Notes: a model not told the origin generated them from the letters alone. Counted from the first letter of the stretch, positions 45,804 through 54,845 are shown. The stretch is 64,000 nt of DNA from Rhodoplanes sp963840055 (GCA_963840055.1 CAWIXM010000045.1:209761-273760), one strand, 5' to 3'. Made by a program: numbers and translations.

Positions 45804-47321
45804 TCATGCCGCCGCCGCGGAGGCAAGCAGCGTTTTCACGTCATCACGCTGGACTTTGCCGAGCGCGTTGCGCGGCAGCGTCTCCACGAAGAAAACCGCG
45901 CGCGGCCGCTTGTAATGAGCGATACGCCCTTCGAACAGCGCCATGACCTGCGCTTCGCTGATGCGTGCGCCCGGTTTGGGGACGACCGCGGCGACCGCGG
46001 TTTCGCCCCAACGCTCGTCAGGCTGGCCGACCACGCATGCTTCGACTATGTCGGGGCAATCGCTGAGAACCGTCTCGATCTCCGCCGGGTAAATATTCTC
46101 GCCGCCCGAGATGATCACGTCGTGCTTGCGCGCAACCACATGCAGGTAGCCCTCATCGTCGAAATGACCGACATCGCCGGAGCGATACCATCCGTCGCGA
46201 ATAGCCTCAGAGGTGAGGTGCGGTGCGTTCCAATAGCCGCGCATGACATTTGGCCCGCGGACGATGATTTCGCCGTCCTCGCCTGCCGGCGCGTCGCGAC
46301 CCTCGCGGTCGACGACCCGCAGGGCGCAATAGAGCGCCGGGAGCCCCGCCGATCCCGCCTTGCGATCGGCGTTTTCCCGGCGAACGTAAGACGCGATCGG
46401 GCAAGTCTCGGTCGAGCCGTAGACCTGAATGAGCGTCACGCCTCGCTCATGCACTTGCCGCACAAATCGCTCGGGAACGATGGTTGACCCCGTCGTCAGC
46501 ACGCGCAAACTGGTGAGGTCTGCCGTTTGCCAAAGCGGATGCTCCATCATCGCCGTGAGCTGCGCCGGCACGAATACCGCGAGCGTGATCCGGTGTCGTT
46601 CAATCGCCTCGAGCGCCGCGCCGGGATCGAATTTCGCATGCAGGACGACGCTCGCCCCGGCGTGCAGCGCTGGCACGGTCTGAATATTGAGTCCGCCGAC
46701 ATGAAACATCGGCAAGGTCGTAAGCACGCGGTCCGCGCTCGTGAGGTCGTGCATATGCGTGCTGTTCGCCGCGTTCCAGAACAGCGCCCCTTGCGTGAGC
46801 ACCACTCCTTTCGGCGCACCGGTCGATCCCGAGGTGTAGCACAGCAGAACCGGCGCATCAGACGCCACCTCAGCCGGCGCCCCGACCGATCCGGTCTCTC
46901 CGACTTGGCTCCACTGCCGCCAACTCTTGGGAGCGGCGCCGAGTGAAAGCCATGCCGGGGACGTCACCGTCCCCCGCAAAATGTCTGCATGGCCGAGAAA
47001 CTCCGTTCCAACGACAACAGCGCGCGGCTTGGCATCGGCCAGCACGCGCGCATGCTCGGGAGCAGCGAGCCGCCAGTTGAGCGGAAGGAGAATCGCCCGC
47101 TGGCGTGCGCAGGCAAGAAGCAGGACCAGCAATTCGGGGTGATTGAAACCGAGATAGGCGACGACGTCGCCGGCGTTAACGCCGAGCGCCATCAGCCGGC
47201 GGCAGGCGATGCGGCTACGTTCGGCGAGTTCGGCATAATCGATGTCATGTTCGTCGCAGCGAATCGCCACTTTGTTCGGCGTGAAGGCCACATGCCGTTC
47301 GATTGCATGCGCGAGGTCCAT
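45804..47321 (-). CDS. acyl-CoA synthetase (AMP-forming)
   Basis: 505 aa of the ANL superfamily. The P-loop LCYTSGSTGAPKGVVLTQ, aromatic motif IQVYGSTETCPIASY, GWYRSGDVGHFDDEGYLHVV, hinge RKHDVIISGGENIYPAEIE and the catalytic Lys in LPRNALGKVQRDDVK are present. It activates a carboxylic acid to its CoA thioester with ATP. It is three bases from the thiolase gene and 31 bases from hyuA. The acid substrate cannot be read from the sequence; a medium-chain or ring-derived acid fits the neighbours. Confidence 0.9.
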   Translation of the reverse strand: MDLAHAIERHVAFTPNKVAIRCDEHDIDYAELAERSRIACRRLMALGVNAGDVVAYLGFNHPELLVLLLACARQRAILLPLNWRLAAPEHARVLADAKPRAVVVGTEFLGHADILRGTVTSPAWLSLGAAPKSWRQWSQVGETGSVGAPAEVASDAPVLLCYTSGSTGAPKGVVLTQGALFWNAANSTHMHDLTSADRVLTTLPMFHVGGLNIQTVPALHAGASVVLHAKFDPGAALEAIERHRITLAVFVPAQLTAMMEHPLWQTADLTSLRVLTTGSTIVPERFVRQVHERGVTLIQVYGSTETCPIASYVRRENADRKAGSAGLPALYCALRVVDREGRDAPAGEDGEIIVRGPNVMRGYWNAPHLTSEAIRDGWYRSGDVGHFDDEGYLHVVARKHDVIISGGENIYPAEIETVLSDCPDIVEACVVGQPDERWGETAVAAVVPKPGARISEAQVMALFEGRIAHYKRPRAVFFVETLPRNALGKVQRDDVKTLLASAAAA

Positions 47322-47324
47322 GAC

Positions 47325-48533
47325 TCATCCTCGATCGGTGACTTCGAGCACCACCGCCATTGCCGTATCGCCGGCGGCGCAGCCCGTGAACAGGCCACGA
47401 CCGCCGCCCTTGAGCGCGAGTTCCTCGATCAGTTCGATGACGGCGCGCGTCCCCATCGGCGCCTGCGGGTGGCCCCACACCAGGGAACTGCCGTAATTGT
47501 TCATGCGATCGAGCGACACGCCCATCTGCCGCGAGAACAAGATGTCGTTCACCGCGAACGGATTATGGGTCTTGATCGCGGCCATGTCTTCGACCTTGAC
47601 GCCGGCCTGATCGAGCGCCCGGCGCGCCGCCGGAATCGGCGCCTCGGGCATAAAGGCAAGGGGCGCGCGGAACGCGCCGAACCCGCGCAGGCGCACGCGG
47701 ATATGCGGGTCGCGGCTGAGCTCCTTCGCCTTGTCAGGCGCGGCAACAAGGATCGCGCCATTACCGTCGGCGGGATGGGTTTGCCCGCCAAAGGTCACGG
47801 TGCCGCCCTCGACCACCGGCCTGAGCTTGGCGAGACCGTCGGCGTTGGAGAAATTGATGCCCTCGTCAGAGGCGAGCGTCGCCACCGTCTTGCGATAGGA
47901 CGGGTCGGGCACCGCGAATGGAAGCGTGATGTAGCGCTTCTGGAACGCGCAGCCGTCGGCGAGCGCATCGCGATATTGCGCCTCGCGCTTGAGCACGACC
48001 TCGTGCTGCTCGGCGCTGGTGATCTGATGCTTGGCGGCCACGTTCTCCGCGGTGCGGACCATGGAATGGCGGCCAAGCGGATCGTTATTAAAGTTGTCCA
48101 TCACCCAGTCTTCGTGCGCGCCGGTGCCGCCGGGGCCGCGCGGGTTCGGGTAATAGAGATGCGGACCATTCGAGGTGCGGTCGCAGGTGATGGCGATCGA
48201 GGTCCGGCACAGGCCGGCGTCGACTTCCTGCACGGCAGCAAGCAGAGCGCGCACGCCGGTGGCGCAGGCCTGCATCACCACCTGACCGCCGACATGCCCG
48301 AACCCGGCCATGCCGGCGACCCAAGGCATGCCGAAGAACGAATGCTTTTGCGGCACACTGAATCCCAATACCCCGTGCTCGATCGCTTCGCTCGGTATGT
48401 TGCGGCGCGCGAGTTCCTGGCGCGCCGTGTGAGCGGCGAATTCGAGCGCGTGGAGATTGGCGAAGGCGCCCTGCCAGCGTGCAAACGGCGTGCTCCAATA
48501 GGCGCCATACGGGATTTCCGCTTCATAATCCAT
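47325..48533 (-). CDS. thiolase family protein (acetyl-CoA acetyltransferase/SCP-x-like)
   Basis: 402 aa. The nucleophile Cys is in GGQVVMQACATGVRALLAAV, the His motif is KTHNPFAVNDILFSRQMG and the second Cys is in LFTGCAAGDTAMAVVLEV; the GHP motif precedes QAPMGTRAV. All catalytic residues of a thiolase are present. It cleaves a beta-ketoacyl-CoA. ATG 48533 is used; ATG 48548 would add five residues. It overlaps the end of gntR by 11 bases, so the regulator and catabolic genes form one transcript. Confidence 0.88.
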   Translation of the reverse strand: MDYEAEIPYGAYWSTPFARWQGAFANLHALEFAAHTARQELARRNIPSEAIEHGVLGFSVPQKHSFFGMPWVAGMAGFGHVGGQVVMQACATGVRALLAAVQEVDAGLCRTSIAITCDRTSNGPHLYYPNPRGPGGTGAHEDWVMDNFNNDPLGRHSMVRTAENVAAKHQITSAEQHEVVLKREAQYRDALADGCAFQKRYITLPFAVPDPSYRKTVATLASDEGINFSNADGLAKLRPVVEGGTVTFGGQTHPADGNGAILVAAPDKAKELSRDPHIRVRLRGFGAFRAPLAFMPEAPIPAARRALDQAGVKVEDMAAIKTHNPFAVNDILFSRQMGVSLDRMNNYGSSLVWGHPQAPMGTRAVIELIEELALKGGGRGLFTGCAAGDTAMAVVLEVTDRG

Positions 48534-49230
48534 TCTCGAGGTCTCCATTCTCCTCGAGGTCGAGCGCTTCCTGTAAAAAGCGTTTTGCCTGGCCGAGATG
48601 ATCGCGCATGGCGGTGGCGGCCTCTCTGGGCTTGGCCGCCGCAAACGCGGCGGTGAGACGCTTGAGCCCGGTTATGACGACCTTTCGCGTACTGTGTTCG
48701 CCGAGCGTGAGCAGTCTCAGATAACGGACGTGGTCGGCGTAGAGCTCGATCGCGCGCAGCAGCCGCCGGTTGGGGACAAGTTCGAGCCAAGCGGCGCGAT
48801 AGTCGTCATTGGCGTCGATGAAGGCGTCGGCATCGCCGGCCGCCTGCGCTTCGACCATGGTGGCGAGGTGCTCGCGGATGGGCTTGAGCCAGGCGGTCCC
48901 ACGAAACTGACGCGCAACCTGGCGCACCGCCTCGGGTTCGAGCAGGAGCCGCAGCTCGTAGATTTCGTTGATATCAGCGCGCGACAGAACCGGTCGGACG
49001 AAGCTGCGGCCGGCGGGCTCGAGAAGACCTTCGCAAGCAAGCCGCAGCAGCGCCTCGCGTACGGGCGTGCGCGACACGCCAAGCTGCGCCGCAAGGCTTG
49101 CTTCAAGCAATGCCCGCCCGCCCGAAAATCGGCCAGCGCGCAACTGATCGCGCAGCGCCGCATAGGTCTGATCGCTCAGCGAGCGCGGTCGATCGAGTGT
49201 TCTCAAAGAGGCGGCCATGGCCATTCGCAT
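48523..49230 (-). CDS. GntR family (FadR subfamily) transcriptional regulator
   Basis: 235 aa. The winged helix (SDQTYAALRDQLRAGRFSGG, LAAQLGVSRTPVREALLRLA, GLLEPAGRSFVRPVLS) is GntR, followed by an all-helical FCD effector domain (INEIYELRLLLEPEAVRQVA). The start lies at 49230, 218 or 224; 49230 is used. A palindromic GTATAC site sits 20 bases upstream, arguing for autoregulation and control of the thiolase-to-CoA-transferase operon that follows. FCD effectors are usually acids or acyl-CoAs. Confidence 0.9.
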   Translation of the reverse strand: MRMAMAASLRTLDRPRSLSDQTYAALRDQLRAGRFSGGRALLEASLAAQLGVSRTPVREALLRLACEGLLEPAGRSFVRPVLSRADINEIYELRLLLEPEAVRQVARQFRGTAWLKPIREHLATMVEAQAAGDADAFIDANDDYRAAWLELVPNRRLLRAIELYADHVRYLRLLTLGEHSTRKVVITGLKRLTAAFAAAKPREAATAMRDHLGQAKRFLQEALDLEENGDLENGL

Positions 49231-49250
49231 TGGCAGAGGCGGCAACAATC

Positions 49251-49263
49251 GTATACGGTATAC
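49251..49263. promoter_or_regulatory. GntR operator, palindromic GTATAC repeat
   Basis: GTATAC-G-GTATAC lies between the divergent gntR and EthD genes, 20 bases before the gntR start. FadR-subfamily operators have this short dyad form. A 10-base match occurs before the TRAP operon at 1436. Confidence 0.7.
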
Positions 49264-49317
49264 AAATTTGCGGTTGGTGTCCATCCGATTACCGGCCGCG
49301 CAATCGGGGCGGGCCGA

Positions 49318-50007
49318 ATGACGATCGTCTGCGAAGTCGCCTTTGCCGCGGCGCACACCGAGGCCGCTGCTGCGCCGCACCACGGTTCGCCTCATATGGC
49401 GCGGCATTGGACGGAACTGCCTGACCTTCTCGCATTGGATATCTATACGCCGGTCGCTGACGCCGTCCATGACCCCTATGTTCACGACGGCCCGGCTCCG
49501 CTGCGCCTGGCAATGCTGGCCTTTGCCTCGCTCGACGCCCTCGAACGCGCGGTGCACCACCCTGCATTTGCGGCGGGATTGTCGGCGATCGAACCCGCAG
49601 TTTTCTCCTGCACTGCGATGCGGCGCAGCGATCACCCGACAGCGGGGGAGACTACGGCAGCGACGCTCGCGGCGCCGTTCTCCTATGTCGTGCGCTATTA
49701 TCGTCCGGCGGCGGATGAGGCGTTGTTTGTCCGGCACTATATTGAAACGCACCCGCCGCTGCTCGGCCACCTGCCGGCTATCCGCAATGTGATGTGCTAC
49801 GTCCCGCTCCCCTGGCGTGGCCCTGCCGCACTACCGAGCGCCGATTATCTCGTTGGGAATGAAGTGGCGTTCGATCATCGCGATGCATTCAATGCGGCGA
49901 TGGAGTCTCCGGTGCGACAAGAGCTGCGCGCCCATTACCACACGCTCCCCGCGTATTCAGGTCGTAATACGCATTTCGCGATGCACCGCGCTCGCCTGTT
50001 CGGCTGA
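49318..50007 (+). CDS. EthD-like protein
   Basis: 229 aa with two ferredoxin-like alpha-beta halves; the second (SYVVRYYRPAADEALFVRHY, ETHPPLLGHLPAIRNVMCYV) carries the EthD-type pattern Y-x-F/H-x-H-P-x-L. Family members assist or carry out small steps in xenobiotic degradation, and their chemistry is mostly unknown. The gene is divergent from gntR and shares its operator region, so it is probably under the same control. The start at 49318 is the first ATG after the operator; the longer reading runs through gntR and is not a gene. Confidence 0.75.
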   Translation: MTIVCEVAFAAAHTEAAAAPHHGSPHMARHWTELPDLLALDIYTPVADAVHDPYVHDGPAPLRLAMLAFASLDALERAVHHPAFAAGLSAIEPAVFSCTAMRRSDHPTAGETTAATLAAPFSYVVRYYRPAADEALFVRHYIETHPPLLGHLPAIRNVMCYVPLPWRGPAALPSADYLVGNEVAFDHRDAFNAAMESPVRQELRAHYHTLPAYSGRNTHFAMHRARLFG

Positions 50008-50023
50008 TACGTCTGAATGAAAA

Positions 50024-51676
50024 TCACGCCACCATCGGCCACAGCCGCGTCGGCTCGCGAAACCGGCCATAGACGTCGATCAGAGCGCGCGTCATTTCGC
50101 CTACCGTTGCATAGGCCTTCACCGCGTCCATCAGTGCCGGCATAACGTTCCGGCCGGCCACCGCGTCGGACCGCAGCGCAGAAAGGGCGCGTTCGACGGC
50201 GTCGTCGTTTCGCTCGTCTTTCAAGCGGTGCAGGCTGTTGACCTGTTCGAGTGCGCCCATCTCGTCATAGGGATGAAGCTCGACATTCGGCTTCTCGTCT
50301 TCGCTGTCGACATAGCAGTTTACGCCGACCTTCCGCAGCGCACCGGACTCGAGCGCGCGTTGGCGCTGATAGGCATATTCCGAGACCTTGGCCTGGATAA
50401 CGCCCTCGCTCACCGCACGCACGATCCCGCCATGGTCAGCGACCCAGTCCATCGCCTCGATGATCTTTCCTTCCATCTGATTGGTCAGGGTCTCGACATA
50501 GTAGGAGCCGCCAAGCGGGTCCACGGTGTCGGCAAGGCCAATCTCTTCGATCAGAAGCTGCATGGTGCGCAGCGAAATGCGCTGCGCCTTCGGCGTCGGG
50601 ATCGTGTAGGCCTCGTCGTAGCAGCACAGCGCCATGGTCTGCGCGCCCGACAGCGCCGCGATCAGCGCATAGTACGCCCCGCGCATGATGTTGTTCTCAG
50701 GCTGCTCGATGGTGAGGCCGAAGCCGCCGCCTCCCGCAATCATGCGCAGCCAGCCCGACGACGGATTCTTCGCGCCGTATTCGTCCAGAATGATCTTCGC
50801 CCAGCGGCGGCGCCCGGCGCGGAACTTCGCCACCTGCTCAAACAGGTTGCCGAAGATGTTGAAGTTGAAGGACAGGCGGCCGGCAAATTCGTCGATGTCG
50901 AGGCCGCGGGCAAGCGCCGCATCGGTATAGGCCTTGGCGATCGCGAAAGCGTAGCCCATTTCCTCGGCGGGCGTCGCTCCCGATTCGCGGATGTGATAAC
51001 CGCACACGCTGACCGGGGAATATTTCGGCGCGACCTTGGCGCAATACTCGATGGTGTCGGCAACGAGCTTGACCGACGGGTCAACCGGAAAGATCCAGGT
51101 GCCGCGGCCGATGAATTCCTTCAGGATATCGTTCTGCGCGGTGCCGCGCAGATTGGCGAGGTCATAGCCACGCTTTTCCGCCATCGCGAGATACATGGCG
51201 ATGAGAATGGCGGCGGCGCCATTGATGGTGAGCGAAACGGTTATGGCGTCGAGGTCGATGCCGTCGAACGCGATCTCGAAATCGCGCAGACTGTCGATCG
51301 CCATCCCGACGCGGCCGACTTCGCCGGCGGCTTCTGGGGCATCGGAATCGTAACCGCATTGCGTCGCCAGATCGAAGGCGACGTTGAGTCCGGTCTGGCC
51401 GTTGGCGATCAGGTACTTGAACCGCGCATTGGTCTCGGCGGCATTGGCAAAGCCGGTGTATTGCCGCATCGTGAATGGGCGCTGGCGATACATCAGCGGA
51501 TGAATGCCGCGCGTAAACGGCGGCTGGCCCGGCAAACTTTGATCGATCCCGCCGCTCGCGATCACGTCGTCGGCGACATAGAGCGGCTTGATGTCGATGC
51601 CGCTTTCGTTGACGACCGGACGGACCTCCTTGGCGGCGGCGCGTGGCTTTTGATCCTTGTCCGAAGCGACGCTCAT
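50024..51676 (-). CDS. B12-dependent acyl-CoA mutase, large (substrate-binding) subunit
   Basis: 550 aa of the methylmalonyl-CoA mutase family, without a B12 domain. Family text: YTGFANAAETNARFKYLIAN, FDLATQCGYDSDAPEAAGEV, LRGTAQNDILKEFIGRGTWI (the Arg that binds the methylmalonyl carboxylate is kept) and GYHIRESGATPAEEMGYAFA with its catalytic His. The segment that reads PYxTMY in methylmalonyl-CoA mutase is RGIHPLMY here, as in some hydroxyisobutyryl-type mutases, so the substrate is uncertain. The separate B12 subunit is encoded just upstream with a four-base overlap. Confidence 0.88.
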   Translation of the reverse strand: MSVASDKDQKPRAAAKEVRPVVNESGIDIKPLYVADDVIASGGIDQSLPGQPPFTRGIHPLMYRQRPFTMRQYTGFANAAETNARFKYLIANGQTGLNVAFDLATQCGYDSDAPEAAGEVGRVGMAIDSLRDFEIAFDGIDLDAITVSLTINGAAAILIAMYLAMAEKRGYDLANLRGTAQNDILKEFIGRGTWIFPVDPSVKLVADTIEYCAKVAPKYSPVSVCGYHIRESGATPAEEMGYAFAIAKAYTDAALARGLDIDEFAGRLSFNFNIFGNLFEQVAKFRAGRRRWAKIILDEYGAKNPSSGWLRMIAGGGGFGLTIEQPENNIMRGAYYALIAALSGAQTMALCCYDEAYTIPTPKAQRISLRTMQLLIEEIGLADTVDPLGGSYYVETLTNQMEGKIIEAMDWVADHGGIVRAVSEGVIQAKVSEYAYQRQRALESGALRKVGVNCYVDSEDEKPNVELHPYDEMGALEQVNSLHRLKDERNDDAVERALSALRSDAVAGRNVMPALMDAVKAYATVGEMTRALIDVYGRFREPTRLWPMVA

Positions 51677-52068
51677 CTCACGTTCTCCCGAATGAACGAC
51701 ACGATGTCCTCGGTGCGGCTCGCGGTAGGAAACACCCCGCGATATCCGAGCTGGCGGAGCACCATCCGGTCCGCCTCCGGGATGTTTCCCCCCACGATCC
51801 ACAGCTTGTCGTGGAGCCCCTTCGCCAGAAGGAGGTCACGGATGCGCCGGCATAATGGCAAATGCGCGCCGGACAGAATCGATAGCCCGATCACATCGGC
51901 CCGGCTCGCTGATGCCGCTTCGGCGATCGCTTCGGGGGTTTGGCGCAGCCCGGTATAAATTACCTCGAATCCGGCATGGAGCAGCGCCTGCGCCACCACC
52001 TTGGCGCCGACATCGTGGCCGTCGAGGCCGGGCTTGGCCACTAGCACTTTGATCTTGCGAGCACTCAC
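51673..52068 (-). CDS. B12-binding subunit of acyl-CoA mutase
   Basis: 131 aa. The cobalamin motifs DGHDVGAKVVAQALLHAGFE, LSILSGAHLPLC and VGGNIPEADRMVLRQLG (GG of the lower-ligand pocket) are complete. It lies between the acyl-CoA dehydrogenase and the large mutase subunit with overlaps of four bases at each end. This split arrangement is seen in 2-hydroxyisobutyryl-CoA mutase and several related isomerases. Confidence 0.92.
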   Translation of the reverse strand: MSARKIKVLVAKPGLDGHDVGAKVVAQALLHAGFEVIYTGLRQTPEAIAEAASASRADVIGLSILSGAHLPLCRRIRDLLLAKGLHDKLWIVGGNIPEADRMVLRQLGYRGVFPTASRTEDIVSFIRENVR

Positions 52069-53198
52069 GCCGACAACTCCCGCGCAATGATCAATTTGAG
52101 AATTTCGCTGGTGCCGCCGCCGATCAGCGTAAAGCGGATGTCCCGCAGATGACGCTGCACCGGATATTCCATGCTGTAGCCATAGGAGGCCAGGACGCGG
52201 GCGGCCTTGTCGCAGATCTGCGCGGCGGCCTCCGAAGCGAACAGCTTGGCCATCGCCGCCTCTTTGTGGTGCGGCCGGTCATTGTCCTTGAGCCACGCCG
52301 CATAGTGCACAAGCCGGCGCGCCGCTTCGAGATCGGTTCCCATTTCGGCAAGCTTGAGCTGGATCGCCTGGTGCTGGTTGATCGGCTTGCCAAACTGGCG
52401 GCGCTCCGCGGCATAGCGGAGCGCCTCTTCCAGCGCGCCGCGCGCGCCCCCGACCGCCAGCGCGCCGGTGACGATGCGGATTTCGGCGAGCAGCTTGCGC
52501 AGGTGCGTCTCGCCGTCGCCCTCCTCGCGGCTCAAGCGATGACTGTCGGGTACAAAACAGTCGTCGAGTGCGAGCTCGGAGGTGGGCAGCGCCCATACGC
52601 CCATCTTTGGGATCGCTTTGCCGATGTGAAGGCCGGCGAAATCCTTTTCGACCAAGAAGATCGTAAGCTTGCGTTCGGCGCCCGCGCGCGCAAAGACGGT
52701 GAAGAAATCGGCGACCGGGGCGGCGGTCACCCACATTTTCTGCCCCTTGAGGATATAGCCGGCGTCGACCTTGCGGGCGCTTGTTGCGATGCCACCAAGG
52801 TCGCTGCCCGCGTTCGGCTCGGTCATGCAGATCGCGCCGACCTTGTCGCCCCGCAATGCCGGCGTCAGCAGGCGCTCACGGATGTCGTCATTGCCGAGCA
52901 TTTCCAGAAACTTGGTGCCCATCAGCGATTGCATGGTCACGCAACCGGCCAGCGACATGGAGCCGCGCGCGATCTCCTCCAGCGCAAGGCATAGCGTCAC
53001 CAGATCGACCGCGAGGCCGCCAATGGATACGGGATACCGCATACCGAAAAAACCAAGCGCCCCGAGTTCGTTGAACAGGGCTCGCGGATAGGCATGCGCT
53101 TCGTCTATCGCGGCAGCTTGCGGGATAATCCGCTCATCGCAGAAACGGGCGAAGGTCTCTTGTATCTGGCGTTGCTCGTCGCTGAGATCGAAATTCAT
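52065..53198 (-). CDS. acyl-CoA dehydrogenase
   Basis: 377 aa with the three ACAD domains: ICMTEPNAGSDLGGIATSA (FAD/substrate loop), GQKMWVTAAPVADFFTVFA, AAERRQFGKPINQHQAIQLK and the end GGGTSEILKLIIARELS. The usual catalytic Glu of the YEGT motif is Gly here (GGGTSEI). A Glu in LAEIRIVTG sits where isovaleryl-CoA dehydrogenase has its base, so activity may use that position. It forms an operon with the B12 subunit and mutase, suggesting dehydrogenation next to the carbon-skeleton rearrangement. Confidence 0.9.
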   Translation of the reverse strand: MNFDLSDEQRQIQETFARFCDERIIPQAAAIDEAHAYPRALFNELGALGFFGMRYPVSIGGLAVDLVTLCLALEEIARGSMSLAGCVTMQSLMGTKFLEMLGNDDIRERLLTPALRGDKVGAICMTEPNAGSDLGGIATSARKVDAGYILKGQKMWVTAAPVADFFTVFARAGAERKLTIFLVEKDFAGLHIGKAIPKMGVWALPTSELALDDCFVPDSHRLSREEGDGETHLRKLLAEIRIVTGALAVGGARGALEEALRYAAERRQFGKPINQHQAIQLKLAEMGTDLEAARRLVHYAAWLKDNDRPHHKEAAMAKLFASEAAAQICDKAARVLASYGYSMEYPVQRHLRDIRFTLIGGGTSEILKLIIARELSA

Positions 53199-53492
53199 AG
53201 CGCGGCGTCAGCCTGAAGCGGAGGAACAAAGCCCCCTTACGCTGCAATAATCGAGCCGTCAACACCACCTTTACCGCGCGACTGCCAAGTGCGTCGCTGG
53301 TTCAGTTCGATCGAACCCGACGCTATCTTCGCTAAATGTCGTTCGCCAGACCCATGAAGGACTGGCTCACCGCGCAGGCTTTCACTACGCTGGCTGCGAT
53401 CGGATTCGAGCGAATGGGCGAGCGCAAGTCACTCACGAAAACTGTCCGGCTTACCCGGCCCATCCACTCCAAGCTTCAGAGGCAGGAACGCG

Positions 53493-54413
53493 ATGAAGGC
53501 CGTTTTCATTGAACAATTTGGCGGGCCGGAAGTCTTGAAATACGGCGATCTGCCCGATCCCATCGCGGGGCCGGGCGAAGTGGTCGTCGATGTGGTCGCC
53601 GCCAGCATCAATGCCGCAGACTGCAAGGTGCGTGCCGGTCAAAACAAGCAGGTGAAATTTCCATTAGGTCTGGGTCGAGATTTTTCCGGCGTCGTCAGCG
53701 CGATTGGCGCAGGCGTGACGGATTTCAAGCTTGGCGACGCCGTCTATGCAGTTTGCGCTGCCGGCCAGGAGGGCGCCTACGCCGAGAAGATTGCGGTCAG
53801 CGCTGCCATCGTCGCCAAGAAGCCGGATGGGTTATCGCATATCAACGCCGCCGCCCTGGCGCTGACTGGCCTTACCGCACTGACGACAGTCGAGGAGACG
53901 TTGAAATTGCAGCCGGGGGAAACGATCCTGATCCAAGGCGGGGCAGGCGGAGTCGCAAGCGTCGCCATTCAGCTTGCCCAGCGCATCGGCGCGCATGTGA
54001 TCACCACTGCGAGTGCAGCGAACCATGATTATGTGCGCGGGCTCGGAGCGGACGAAATCATCGATTACAACGCCGAGGATTTTACCAAGGTTGTGAGCAA
54101 CTGCGACGCCGTCTTCGACACCGTCGGCGGCGAGGTGGCGCAGCAGTCCTTTGCCGTGCTCAAGCCAGGCGGTCGCGCCGCCTTCATCGCATCCGGCCCG
54201 CAGGCGCCGAAGCCAAACCGAGACGATGTCAGGTCGCTGAGACCCTCGGTCGAACGCACCCGTCGGCATCTCGATCGTATCGCCAAGTTATTTCAGGAGG
54301 GGATCATACGCCCCCCTGAGATCAGGCTCTATCGCTTGTCTGAGGCCGCCGAGGCCCACCGACTAAGCGAGTCCCGCCATGTTAGGGGCAAGCTCGTCTT
54401 TCAAGTGCGTTGA
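53493..54413 (+). CDS. NADP-dependent quinone oxidoreductase-like MDR family protein
   Basis: 306 aa, zinc-free medium-chain dehydrogenase. The N-terminal domain (MKAVFIEQFGGPEVLKYGDL, PLGLGRDFSGVVSAIGAGVT) is followed by the nucleotide domain (ETILIQGGAGGVASVAIQLA, ITTASAANHDYVRGLGADEI). Lack of zinc ligands points to quinone or enal reduction with NADPH. It stands alone on the plus strand. The 294 bases before it hold only a doubtful 58-codon reading. It is the last ordinary chromosomal gene before the mobile island. Confidence 0.88.
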   Translation: MKAVFIEQFGGPEVLKYGDLPDPIAGPGEVVVDVVAASINAADCKVRAGQNKQVKFPLGLGRDFSGVVSAIGAGVTDFKLGDAVYAVCAAGQEGAYAEKIAVSAAIVAKKPDGLSHINAAALALTGLTALTTVEETLKLQPGETILIQGGAGGVASVAIQLAQRIGAHVITTASAANHDYVRGLGADEIIDYNAEDFTKVVSNCDAVFDTVGGEVAQQSFAVLKPGGRAAFIASGPQAPKPNRDDVRSLRPSVERTRRHLDRIAKLFQEGIIRPPEIRLYRLSEAAEAHRLSESRHVRGKLVFQVR

Positions 54414-54599
54414 GGCGATGGCCGAAGGGCTGAAGCGCGAGGCCGCGCGACTGACTGGCTAGAATATGTGAACCCAATGGTGGCGGTGACCCCCTCACAT
54501 CATCGTTTCTTTACTACGTTAATGCAATAACTTGCCTCTTTCGTCACGCATCATGTGCCAACAATTATACCAACAAAATCGCATTCGAACGGCCCTCAA

Positions 54600-54845
54600 G
54601 CGCGTAGTTGGCGACCAGTTGGTTGCCCTGCGCCGCACGGTCGCGACGGGCCTACAGCGCCTCGGCGTGCGGCTGGAGGTGACCCGAAGCCATGCTGAAC
54701 CACATCAGCGGCAGCCGCGCCGGCATCGCCGCAGCGCCACGACTGGGCGGCCCCAAAGCGCTCCGCCCTCGACAGTGCTCGCCGTGGCCGAGGGGCGGAC
54801 CGCCACCGGCAATGTGGTCGCGCTGGGACGGGCATGCCGAGCCCG
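54600..54845 (+). pseudogene. tyrosine recombinase (phage integrase) C-terminal remnant
   Basis: Pieces in three frames read LRRTVATGLQRLGVRLEVT, MLNHISGSRAGIA and QRHDWAAPKRSALD. These are the conserved box-II end of an integrase (HxLRRT, the LNH segment and the text after the catalytic Tyr). The Tyr itself is lost in a small deletion. Nothing upstream of LRRT remains. It marks the proximal edge of the island. The AT-rich 180 bases before it contain no gene. Confidence 0.6.

Noticed and set aside
53336..53512. 58-codon plus-strand reading beginning MSFARPMKDWLTAQ
   Set aside because: Short, overlaps the start of the MDR gene, no homology recognised and no good ribosome site.
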